From: an uncultured Chloroflexus sp.
GTDB taxonomy: Bacteria; Chloroflexota; Chloroflexia; Chloroflexales; Chloroflexaceae
Length of the DNA: 64,000 nucleotides
Assembly (NCBI RefSeq): GCF_937951745.1
Contig: NZ_CALFBQ010000071.1
Location: 19,046 to 83,045, forward strand
Direction: 5' to 3'
Part shown: positions 8,625-16,948 of the stretch, in pieces
Position numbering within the stretch: position 1 is the stretch's first letter
Layout of the letters: each line of letters begins with the position of its first letter
Made by a program: the position numbers and the translations under genes
The notes under the pieces: generated by a model
Told to the model about the DNA's origin: nothing
Seen by the model: only the letters and a program-made list of their open reading frames with translations
Databases searched by the model: none

Positions 8625-11252
8625 ATGAACGCCATTCGCTCAAGCATTCAACTCAAAATCCTGCTGCTGCTGCTCGGTCTTGCCTTACCACCGCTGATTA
8701 TCGTCGGCTGGCTCGGACTGAGCAGTTTGAATATTGCCCGTGAAACGGCGGTAGTCGAGGGCACGAATGGTCTACGCCAACAGGCCACCTCCAGCTTGCG
8801 CCAGCGCGCCGCCGACAAAGCGCAGTTGTACGATACGGCGTTGATGAGCGTGCAGCAACAAGTCGAGACAGTGGCCGGGTACGCACTCGATCGTTATAAT
8901 GTGCCGGTCATCGCCTTCAGCAGCGACCGGGTATGGATCGCGCCGCGCCCCACCGATGACTTGCTGCGCCAATACGCCAATCAAGCAGCCTACGTGCGCC
9001 AGATGATCCCCCTCCTGCGTGAAATGGTTGCGAAGAATCCACTCGTCAACATTGGGTACATTGCGCTGGAAGAGGGTGGGATCCTCGCGTTTGACAACGA
9101 AGCGGTCATTGACCAACTACTGACGCTCGAAGCGTTCGACCCGCGGGTGCGCCCGTGGTATCGCAAAGCGCGTGACGCCGGCGCAACGGTGTGGACGGAA
9201 CCATACGTTGATGCCAATACCGGTTTGCTCGCCACAACCTGCGCCAGCCCGCTCTACGACCGGCAGGGCCGGTTTATCGGGGTGGTAGCGTTCGATCTCC
9301 TGCTCAAGACCATCCAGCAAGACCTCCTTACTGTTGATGTTGGTTCAAGCGGATATGCGTTGCTGATTAATGCCGACGGCGATGTGATCGTGCGCCCAGA
9401 TATGCGAGCTAATGTGCGGTGGGATCAACCGTACCGCACCGAGAATCTGCTCGAGTCAACCAATACCGATCTGCGCGCTGTGGCTGAAATGATGGTTGGC
9501 CGCCAATCGGGGGTGCAATTGATCCAAGAGCAGGATCAGGCGAGCTATGTCGCCTTCGCGCCGATCACCACTGCCGGCTGGAGCGTAGCTCTGATCATTC
9601 CCGCGAATGAAATTGACGCCCCTGCGATCACCGTCGGCCAGCGCCTCAGCGAGAGCCAGAGCCGGCTGTGGAACCAATTAGTGGCTGTGTTGCTGATGAT
9701 CATTGTCACCATCAGCATGCTTGGCCTCTTGCTTTCGCTCTCGTTCACCAACCGGATCAGCGTGCTGCGCGAGGGTGTGCAAGCGGTAGCCGGCGGCGAT
9801 CTGACTCAACGCCTTCCCGCTGCGGGTAGCGATGAGATTGGGCAGTTGGTCGATGCCTTTAACCGCATGACCGACACTTTGCAAAGCAAGATTGCCGAAC
9901 TCGAAGAAAACGCGCGCCAATTGGCCACCCTGAATGCCGTCTCGAACGAACTGAAAGGCATTCTCTCGTGGCCCGTCTTGCTCGAAACGATCCCTAAGGC
10001 CGTGCGCGAACGATTTGGCTTCGATCGGGCCGTGCTCTATCTGGTTGACGGCGAAGTCCTGCGCGCGGTCAGCGCCTCATTCGGCCCCGGCAACGAGTTG
10101 CAAGCGCAGCAGTTTCTGGCGGTGGCAAACGCGAAACCGCTGCGGCTCGATGGCAATAGCGTCGAAGCTGATGTGGTGCGCAGCCGGAAGGCGATAATCG
10201 TTGATAATCCATGGGAGAATCCTTGGGTTGATCAGACCAAGCAGGCTGCTTCGGCCAGCCGGTCGTATGTGCAAGCCCCTATCTTCGGGCGCAACGATGC
10301 GGTGATTGGGATCATTTCCGCCGATTACAAACTGAGTCAGCGTCCGGTGCAGACCCGCGACGCCGCGCAATTGCTGATGTTTGCCAGCATGGTCGGCCTG
10401 ACGATTGAGAACGTACAACTGTACAACGACCTCGAACAACAAGTAGCGCAACGTACTGAAGAGCTGCGCGCTGCGCTCGAACGGGCGCAACTCGCCGACC
10501 GGCGCAAGAGCGATTTCCTCGCCAGTATCAGTCATGAATTACGCACGCCGCTGAACGCGATCATCGGCTTTTCGACCGTCTTGCTCGACGATACCGACCA
10601 ACCGTTGACGCCGACCCAACGCGAAGATGTGCAGAGTATCAATCGCAATGGGCGGTTCTTGTTGCACTTGATCAACGAACTGCTTGATCTGGCACGCATT
10701 GAAGCCGGTCACCTAAATCTTGAAATTAGCCCAGTTGATCTGCAACAGGTGGCCGGTGAAGTGTGTGACACGGTGCAGACACTGTTGCGCAACCGTCCGG
10801 TTACGCTGCGCAACGCCTTACCGGCGACGCTGCCTAAGGTAGCGGCTGATAGTGACCGGTTGCGCCAGATTCTGTTTAATTTACTCTCGAATGCGATCAA
10901 ATTTACCGAACGTGGTACTATTACAGTAAGCGCGCAAATGTATGATGAGGTCAATGGCGATGGTAAAATTGAGCGGTACGTGGCGGTAAGCGTCTCTGAC
11001 ACCGGCATCGGTATTCCGCTCGAGCGGCAACAAGATATCTTTGGCGAGTTTGTGCAGATCCATGGCCGGCGTTCACGCCTCGGTGGCACAGGGCTAGGGT
11101 TGGCGATTACCCGCAAGCTGGTGCTAGCCCAAGGCGGCCGGATCTGGGTTGACAGCACACCGGGTATTGGGTCAACGTTCACCTTCACCTTACCCGTTGC
11201 CCAATCAGCGTTGCTTGCTGCGCCGGTTAGGGCCAATGTCGTCATGTCATGA
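8625..11252 (+). CDS. Membrane sensor histidine kinase (dCache-like sensor, HAMP, GAF, HisKA, HATPase)
   Basis: ORF 8613..11252; FLASISHELRTPLNAIIGFS H-box, ILFNLLSNAIKFT N-box, TGLGLAI G2-box; two TM segments around a periplasmic domain. Confidence 0.88.
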   Translation: MNAIRSSIQLKILLLLLGLALPPLIIVGWLGLSSLNIARETAVVEGTNGLRQQATSSLRQRAADKAQLYDTALMSVQQQVETVAGYALDRYNVPVIAFSSDRVWIAPRPTDDLLRQYANQAAYVRQMIPLLREMVAKNPLVNIGYIALEEGGILAFDNEAVIDQLLTLEAFDPRVRPWYRKARDAGATVWTEPYVDANTGLLATTCASPLYDRQGRFIGVVAFDLLLKTIQQDLLTVDVGSSGYALLINADGDVIVRPDMRANVRWDQPYRTENLLESTNTDLRAVAEMMVGRQSGVQLIQEQDQASYVAFAPITTAGWSVALIIPANEIDAPAITVGQRLSESQSRLWNQLVAVLLMIIVTISMLGLLLSLSFTNRISVLREGVQAVAGGDLTQRLPAAGSDEIGQLVDAFNRMTDTLQSKIAELEENARQLATLNAVSNELKGILSWPVLLETIPKAVRERFGFDRAVLYLVDGEVLRAVSASFGPGNELQAQQFLAVANAKPLRLDGNSVEADVVRSRKAIIVDNPWENPWVDQTKQAASASRSYVQAPIFGRNDAVIGIISADYKLSQRPVQTRDAAQLLMFASMVGLTIENVQLYNDLEQQVAQRTEELRAALERAQLADRRKSDFLASISHELRTPLNAIIGFSTVLLDDTDQPLTPTQREDVQSINRNGRFLLHLINELLDLARIEAGHLNLEISPVDLQQVAGEVCDTVQTLLRNRPVTLRNALPATLPKVAADSDRLRQILFNLLSNAIKFTERGTITVSAQMYDEVNGDGKIERYVAVSVSDTGIGIPLERQQDIFGEFVQIHGRRSRLGGTGLGLAITRKLVLAQGGRIWVDSTPGIGSTFTFTLPVAQSALLAAPVRANVVMS

Positions 11253-12436
11253 GCCAACCAGCACAGATCTTATACATCGAAGATAATCCTGATAATCAAC
11301 GTCTGGTGCAGCGGGTGCTCAGCGCTCGCGGCTATCAGGTAGTGATTGCTGAAGACGGGCCAAACGGGTTGGCGCTCGCCCGTACAAGCCATCCGACGCT
11401 CGTGCTTGTCGATCTCGGCATTCCCGGCCTCGATGGCTACGAAACGACCACGCGCCTACGCTCGCTGCCGCATTTGCGTGGCGTGCCGATTATTGCCTTG
11501 ACCGCTGATGCATCGCCGGGCTCGCGCGAGCGGGCCTTGGTCGCGGGGTGCGATGGCTATTTGAGCAAGCCGATCGATGCCCGTGCACTGCCGGCCCAAA
11601 TCGCCGAATTCATCGAGGGGCGGCGCGAACGATTGCCGGAAACGATGGAGACGGCGCTGCTGCGGTCGTATAACCAAAAACTGGTTGAGCGGCTAGAGGC
11701 GCGGGTACGGGAGTTGACAATCGCCAATGCCCAACTGCAAGACCTCGACCGGCTTAAAGATCAGTTCCTCGCCACCCTCTCGCACGAATTGCGCACCCCG
11801 CTTACCTCGCTGCTTGGTTATCTCGAACTCTTCGATCGCGGCATGCTTGGCCCGCTCAACCCGCAACAAGAAGAAGCGGTGCGCGTGATGCGGCGCAGCG
11901 GCGAGATTTTGGCGCGTCAGCTCAACAATTTGCTCTACTTTCAAGAGATCCGCAGCCGCGCGCTCAACTTTGTGGCCTTGCAGCCGCTTGATGTGCTGCG
12001 TCCGCTGATCGCGATGTTCCGTGAACGAGCAGCGCAGGCGCAGTTGCAGTTCGATGTGGCACTCTCGGATATCCAACCGATTGAGGTTGATCGATCAGCA
12101 TTTGAGCATTTAGTGCGCAACTTGCTGGATAATGCCTTCCAGTACAACAAACCGGGTGGGAAGGTGTGCTTCATTGTGCGCGATGAGCCGACCCGCTTGA
12201 TTATGCGGGTAGAGGATACTGGGATCGGGATCGCGCCCACCGAACACGAAAAGATCTTTCTCCCCTTCTATCAGGTTGATCATTCGTTGGCCCGCGGCCA
12301 TCCCGGCAGCGGACTTGGGTTGGCGATTGTGCGCCATATCGTCGAAGCGCACGGTGGCCAAATCGCGTTGCGCAGCGCGCCGGGTGAGGGCAGCGCGTTC
12401 ACCGTCGCCATCCCGCGCCGGTCGGTAGGGGTATAG
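11249..12436 (+). CDS. Response regulator receiver - histidine kinase hybrid
   Basis: Starts in ATGA overlap with the upstream kinase; REC domain ILYIEDNPDN...LVDLGIPGLDGYE, then FLATLSHELRTPLTSLLGYL and HATPase. Confidence 0.88.
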   Translation: MSQPAQILYIEDNPDNQRLVQRVLSARGYQVVIAEDGPNGLALARTSHPTLVLVDLGIPGLDGYETTTRLRSLPHLRGVPIIALTADASPGSRERALVAGCDGYLSKPIDARALPAQIAEFIEGRRERLPETMETALLRSYNQKLVERLEARVRELTIANAQLQDLDRLKDQFLATLSHELRTPLTSLLGYLELFDRGMLGPLNPQQEEAVRVMRRSGEILARQLNNLLYFQEIRSRALNFVALQPLDVLRPLIAMFRERAAQAQLQFDVALSDIQPIEVDRSAFEHLVRNLLDNAFQYNKPGGKVCFIVRDEPTRLIMRVEDTGIGIAPTEHEKIFLPFYQVDHSLARGHPGSGLGLAIVRHIVEAHGGQIALRSAPGEGSAFTVAIPRRSVGV

Positions 12437-12453
12437 CACCGTTATGCCCCTAC
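12425..12453. terminator. Palindrome containing both stop codons of two convergent genes
   Basis: gtaggggtata (12425-12435) / tatgcccctac (12443-12453), one mismatch, 7-nt loop. Confidence 0.5.
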
Positions 12454-14232
12454 GTCAGCAAATTGCAATTGGTAGAGCCGGTAGTAGTAGCCACGCCGAG
12501 CCAATAGCTCGTCGTGGGTGCCATCTTCGACCACCCGCCCCTTGTGCAGCACGATAATCCGATCCACGTGGCGGATGGTGCTAAGGCGGTGGGCAATAAT
12601 GATACTGGTACGGTTGCGCATCAAGCGAGCCAAGGCCGCTTGAATCAACGCCTCGGTTTCGGTATCAACACTGCTGGTCGCTTCATCGAGAATCAGCAAC
12701 ACTTCAGGGTTAAACGCAATCGCGCGGGCAAAGGCGAGCAACTGGCGCTGGCCGATCGAGAGATTCGCACCACGTTCACGCACTTCGTACTCGTACCCGC
12801 CGGGCAGCCGTTCAATGAAGCGGTGCGCACCGACCAGCTCGGCGGCGGCGCGCACCTGCTCATCGCTGATCGCGTTGTTGTGCAGGCGAATATTGCTGGC
12901 AATTGTCCCGCTGAAACAGATCGGGTCTTGGGGCACGGCGGCGATATGGCGGCGCAACTCGGTTTGTGCGAGCTCGCGAATGTCGATGCCGTCGAGCATA
13001 ATGCTCCCGGCTTGCACATCGTAGAAACGCGCCAGCAGGCCAACCAGCGAACTCTTGCCGGCGCCGGTCGCGCCGACGATTGCGACCGATTGGCCGGCAG
13101 GAATATGTAAGTTGATCCCGCGCAGCACCGGTTCCGCCGGATCGTAGCCGAACACCACATTGCGCAGCTCGATTTCGCCGCGCACCGGCGTGGGCAGCGC
13201 ACGGGGATGGGCCGGATCGCGCACTTCGGCTTGAGTATCAAGGACGGCAAAGATACGCTCGGCGGAAGCCATCGCCGATTGCAGGATGGTATACCGCTCA
13301 GCGAGATTGCGAATCGGCTGAAACGCGCGCTCAAGGTACTGGATAAAGGCCGCCAGCATACCAAGCGATGCCCAACCGGCCAGTACGCCGTTGCCGCCGC
13401 CCCACAGCAGCGCCGCAGTGCCGATCGCCGCTAGCAAGTTGACCGAGGGGATAAAGATGGCAAAGATCAAGACTGAGCGAATGTTGGCTTGCATATAATC
13501 GTCGCTCAGACGGGCAAACGCAACGCGACTGCGCCCTTCACCGTTAAAGAGCTGCGTCACAAGCATGCCGCTGATCTGTTCACTGAGGAAAGCGTTGATT
13601 CGGGCCAATCGCTGCCGCACCAGCCGGTAGGCCGAGCGCATCAACCGCTGGTAGATCGCAACGATCACCACCAGCACCGGCAAGGTGGCGATGCTGATCA
13701 AGGCCAACCGCCAATTGAGCACAAACATCACCACGATAATGCCAATCAAGGTGAGCAGATCAGCCACGATCATCACTACCCCTTGGGTGAGAAACTCGTT
13801 GAGCGCATCGACATCGTTCGTGATGCGGGTGATCAAGCGGCCCACCGGGTTGCGGTTAAAGAACGACAGGCTCATGTGCTGAATGTGGCGAAAAATTGCC
13901 ACCCGCAAGTCTTTCATCACCTGCTGACCAACGCTGTTGATAAAGTAGGAATGGCTATAACGAAAGGCGAAATTAGCCAACAGTGCGCTAAGAAAAGCGA
14001 CGAAATAGGGCCAGACGCCATCAACCGCACCGGCGCTGATTGGGCCGTCAATCGCCTGCTGAACGAGCAACGGTGGCAGCAGATCGGTCAAAATCGCACC
14101 GATCAACAACCCAATGGCAACGCTCAACCGGCCCCAGTACGGGATCACGTAACCGGCCAAGCGGCGCACCAGTCGGCCATCGTAGGCTTTGCCAAGGATG
14201 GTATCGTCATCAAACCCGTGTGACATGAGCAA
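12442..14232 (-). CDS. ABC transporter, fused permease/ATPase (MDR/MsbA-like)
   Basis: N-terminal TM domain; GATGAGKSS, LSIGQRQLLAFARAI, LLILDEATSSVD. Confidence 0.9.
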   Translation of the reverse strand: MLMSHGFDDDTILGKAYDGRLVRRLAGYVIPYWGRLSVAIGLLIGAILTDLLPPLLVQQAIDGPISAGAVDGVWPYFVAFLSALLANFAFRYSHSYFINSVGQQVMKDLRVAIFRHIQHMSLSFFNRNPVGRLITRITNDVDALNEFLTQGVVMIVADLLTLIGIIVVMFVLNWRLALISIATLPVLVVIVAIYQRLMRSAYRLVRQRLARINAFLSEQISGMLVTQLFNGEGRSRVAFARLSDDYMQANIRSVLIFAIFIPSVNLLAAIGTAALLWGGGNGVLAGWASLGMLAAFIQYLERAFQPIRNLAERYTILQSAMASAERIFAVLDTQAEVRDPAHPRALPTPVRGEIELRNVVFGYDPAEPVLRGINLHIPAGQSVAIVGATGAGKSSLVGLLARFYDVQAGSIMLDGIDIRELAQTELRRHIAAVPQDPICFSGTIASNIRLHNNAISDEQVRAAAELVGAHRFIERLPGGYEYEVRERGANLSIGQRQLLAFARAIAFNPEVLLILDEATSSVDTETEALIQAALARLMRNRTSIIIAHRLSTIRHVDRIIVLHKGRVVEDGTHDELLARRGYYYRLYQLQFADVGA

Positions 14233-14279
14233 CTCCGATATGTATTTCGTAGTCGTAAGGATACAGCGGCACTGTATCC

Positions 14280-16028
14280 CTACTCTTCGCGTTCGAGTTC
14301 AGCGGCGAGCAACTCACGGCGATACATTGCGGCGTAGCGACCGTTCAGCGCCAACAACGCCTGATGCGAACCCTGTTCAACAATCCGGCCCTCATCGAGC
14401 ACAATAATCTGATCGGCGTCGCGCACGGTGGCGATCCGTTGGGCGATGATAATGGTGGTGCGTCCGGCCATCTCGGCGCGCAAATCGGCCAGAATTTGGG
14501 CCGCAGTATGGGTATCGACACTGCTCAGCGCATCGTCAAGAATGAGAATACGCGGATCGCGCATCAGAGCACGGGCAATCGCTACCCGCTGCTTTTGGCC
14601 ACCCGACAACGTCACGCCACGTTCACCAACCATCGTCTCCAAGCCGCCGGGAAACTGGTCGAGATCGTTTACAAGGCGCGACACGGTAATCACGTGTTCC
14701 AGCCGGGCAGGATCGATCGTCTCGACGCCGAAGCCAACATTCTCGCGCAGTGGGATGCTGAACAGAAAACTCTCTTGTGGCACATAACCAATCATGCGGC
14801 GCAAAGCGGCCAGATCCAACTCACGCACATCAACACCATCAACCAACACCTGACCCACATCTGGATCCCGTACCCGGCCTAGCAGATGTACCAGCGTCGT
14901 CTTGCCGGCACCGGTCGCGCCGACGATGGCCAGCGTTTTGCCGGCAGGCACGGTAAACGACAGATCGCGCAATAACCAGCGATCGGCGGAGTGATCGGCG
15001 CGAATGCCCACCTTGCGGAACTCGATCGCGCCATGACCGGCGGGCTGGCGCGGCGCAGGAGGCGACGCAATCGTCGGTTGGCGACGTAACACCTCACCGA
15101 GCCGTTCGAGCGAGGCGATCGCCTGCTGCGACAGATTGACCATCCAACCCAGAATGATCATCGGGAAGGCCAGCAGCGCCAAATAGGCATTAAACTGCAC
15201 CAACTCGCCGATCGTCAACGTCCCGGCAGCCACCATCCGCCCGCCCACCAACAAGATCAGCGCGGCAATCAGGCCAAGGCAAAGGGTCATTGCCGGCCAC
15301 AACAGGCCAGAGAGCAGCACATAGCGCAGATTAAGATCGCGGTACCGTTCGTTATCGGCAGTAAAGACGGCAACTTCAGCCTCTTCTTGGGCAAAGGCTT
15401 TAATCGTGCGAATGCCGGCAAAATTCTCTTGGGCGCGGGTTGACAGCACCCCAAACTGATCTTGCACCCGGTGAAAGATCTGGCGCATACGGCTGCCAAT
15501 CGCGACAAAGACAACAGTCGCGATCGGCAACAGCAAGATAACAATCAACGCTAGCAATGGTTGGACAACCAGCATCAGCACCGCCGCGGCCAGAAAGGTC
15601 AGCAACGCCGTCGCCGCGCCATTGAGGCCGGGGCCGAGAAACTGGCGCACGGCGCTGAGATCGTTGGTCATACGAGCCATCAAATCGCCAGTGTAGTGCT
15701 GATGGTAAAACGCCTGATCAAGACTGAGCAAGCGGTCAAACAGATCGGCGCGCAGATCGTTCTCGATGTAGTACGAAGTGACGGCAATCAACATCCGTTG
15801 GGCGAATTTCATCACTCCATCGACAACAGCCAGACCAATCAACGCACCGCCGAACCAAAGCAACTGCTGCGAGGAGAGATGGCCACTGGCGACACTATCC
15901 ACCGCTATGCGCAAGACAAGCGGAGCAAGCGCGCTTACCGCTGCGCCGAGCGCGGCAACCAGCCCGCCGAGCAGCAGCCGGCGGCGGTAACGGCGCAGAT
16001 AAGGAAACAGCAGGCGCAGATGAGTCAT
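14280..16028 (-). CDS. ABC transporter, fused permease/ATPase (partner of preceding gene)
   Basis: ORF extends to 16214, but MTHLRLLFPYLRRYRRR at 16028 is the likely start (the extension would run across the puf promoter); GATGAGKTT, LSGGQKQRVAIARAL, ILILDDALSSVD. Confidence 0.9.
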   Translation of the reverse strand: MTHLRLLFPYLRRYRRRLLLGGLVAALGAAVSALAPLVLRIAVDSVASGHLSSQQLLWFGGALIGLAVVDGVMKFAQRMLIAVTSYYIENDLRADLFDRLLSLDQAFYHQHYTGDLMARMTNDLSAVRQFLGPGLNGAATALLTFLAAAVLMLVVQPLLALIVILLLPIATVVFVAIGSRMRQIFHRVQDQFGVLSTRAQENFAGIRTIKAFAQEEAEVAVFTADNERYRDLNLRYVLLSGLLWPAMTLCLGLIAALILLVGGRMVAAGTLTIGELVQFNAYLALLAFPMIILGWMVNLSQQAIASLERLGEVLRRQPTIASPPAPRQPAGHGAIEFRKVGIRADHSADRWLLRDLSFTVPAGKTLAIVGATGAGKTTLVHLLGRVRDPDVGQVLVDGVDVRELDLAALRRMIGYVPQESFLFSIPLRENVGFGVETIDPARLEHVITVSRLVNDLDQFPGGLETMVGERGVTLSGGQKQRVAIARALMRDPRILILDDALSSVDTHTAAQILADLRAEMAGRTTIIIAQRIATVRDADQIIVLDEGRIVEQGSHQALLALNGRYAAMYRRELLAAELEREE

Positions 16029-16169
16029 AGCAACTCCTGACAAAGCAAATATCGCCCTTGCAGTATAAAAGATTGCCAACCGGGTGTCGTCAGTCGCAAG
16101 GTGGAAGCGAGTTGCGCTACGCCACGCAAATCGCAACCTACAATTGTCTTTTTTCTTAAAAGCAACGGA

Positions 16170-16198
16170 TTGACATTTTTCGTTGACTTCTATATAAT
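16170..16198 (+). promoter_or_regulatory. Consensus sigma70 promoter of pufBA
   Basis: TTGACA (16170-16175), 17-bp spacer, TATAAT (16193-16198). Confidence 0.8.
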
Positions 16199-16332
16199 TT
16201 AAGCAACACACCACTGATGCATGGTCTTCACCAAACGCCGCTGAGGGGCGCAGAGGAGAGCGGAAGCGTTGTGGAAGACTGGCCGGGTGTCAAAGGAAGT
16301 CGTGTTGGTAGCAGAAAAGTGGAGGTTCGCCC

Positions 16333-16494
16333 ATGCGCGACGATGACGATCTGGTTCCACCGAAATGGCGTTCTCTGTTCAACAACCAAGACTGGCTGTT
16401 GCATGACATCGTGGTGAAGTCGTTCTACGGCTTCGGCGCCATCGCGGTGGTCGCGCACTTGCTGGTCTATCTGTGGAAGCCGTGGCTCCCCTAA
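16333..16494 (+). CDS. pufB: B808-866 light-harvesting complex beta subunit (53 aa)
   Basis: MRDDDDLVPPKWRSLFNNQDWLLHDIVVKSFYGFGAIAVVAHLLVYLWKPWLP*, preceded by GGAGG; matches the Chloroflexus B808-866 beta polypeptide as I recall it. Absent from the supplied ORF track. Confidence 0.96.
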   Translation: MRDDDDLVPPKWRSLFNNQDWLLHDIVVKSFYGFGAIAVVAHLLVYLWKPWLP

Positions 16495-16526
16495 GCAATG
16501 GCCTATAGTGTGAGGAGGAACAATTC

Positions 16527-16697
16527 ATGCAGCCTCGCAGCCCGGTGCGGACGAATATCGTCATTTTCACCATTCTCGGTTTTGTGGTAGCGTTGCTCAT
16601 TCACTTCATCGTGCTGAGCAGCCCAGAGTACAACTGGCTGTCGGATTCAGGCGGCGCTCTGTTGCTGAGCACAGCGCGTGCGCTGTTCGGGATCTGA
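16527..16697 (+). CDS. pufA: B808-866 light-harvesting complex alpha subunit (56 aa)
   Basis: [56 protein letters not shown], preceded by GAGGAGG; matches the Chloroflexus alpha polypeptide. Absent from the supplied ORF track. Confidence 0.96.
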   Translation: MQPRSPVRTNIVIFTILGFVVALLIHFIVLSSPEYNWLSDSGGALLLSTARALFGI

Positions 16698-16732
16698 TCG
16701 ATGGCGGGCCGGCCACGGCTCGCGTGAGACGG

Positions 16733-16763
16733 CAACCGCCAGCAGAGACGCTGCTGGCGGTTG
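16733..16763 (+). terminator. pufA-pufC intercistronic stem-loop (terminator/processing hairpin)
   Basis: Perfect 13-bp arms caaccgccagcag / ctgctggcggttg, 5-nt loop agacg, followed by ttgttcg. Confidence 0.75.
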
Positions 16764-16814
16764 TTGTTCGTAAGCAGCAAGGAATCTACGCTTTTTTTGC
16801 ACATAGATAAAAAA

Positions 16815-16843
16815 TTGACCTTCTGAACCAATTCGTGTATACT
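16815..16843 (+). promoter_or_regulatory. Putative sigma70 promoter of pufC
   Basis: TTGACC (16815-16820), 17-bp spacer, TATACT (16838-16843). Confidence 0.65.
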
Positions 16844-16948
16844 TAAGATCAGGCACGAAGTGACAGGCGGCGTAGCCCTTCCGCCGCGATCTCACGTTTG
16901 CATCGGCGCCGGCATCGTCGGGCAGCCGATCTGGAGCAGGAGAGACCC

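Noticed and set aside
13489-14223. Long plus-strand ORF (244 aa) antisense to an ABC transporter
   Set aside because: Composition (H/Q/D-rich) is typical of the complement of a GC-rich coding strand; the minus strand is an unambiguous ABC exporter
16029-16214. N-terminal extension of the ABC transporter ORF (MVCCLNYIEVNEKCQSVAF...)
   Set aside because: Runs across the consensus puf promoter and AT-rich intergenic DNA; a normal exporter start (MTHLRLLFPYL) exists at 16028
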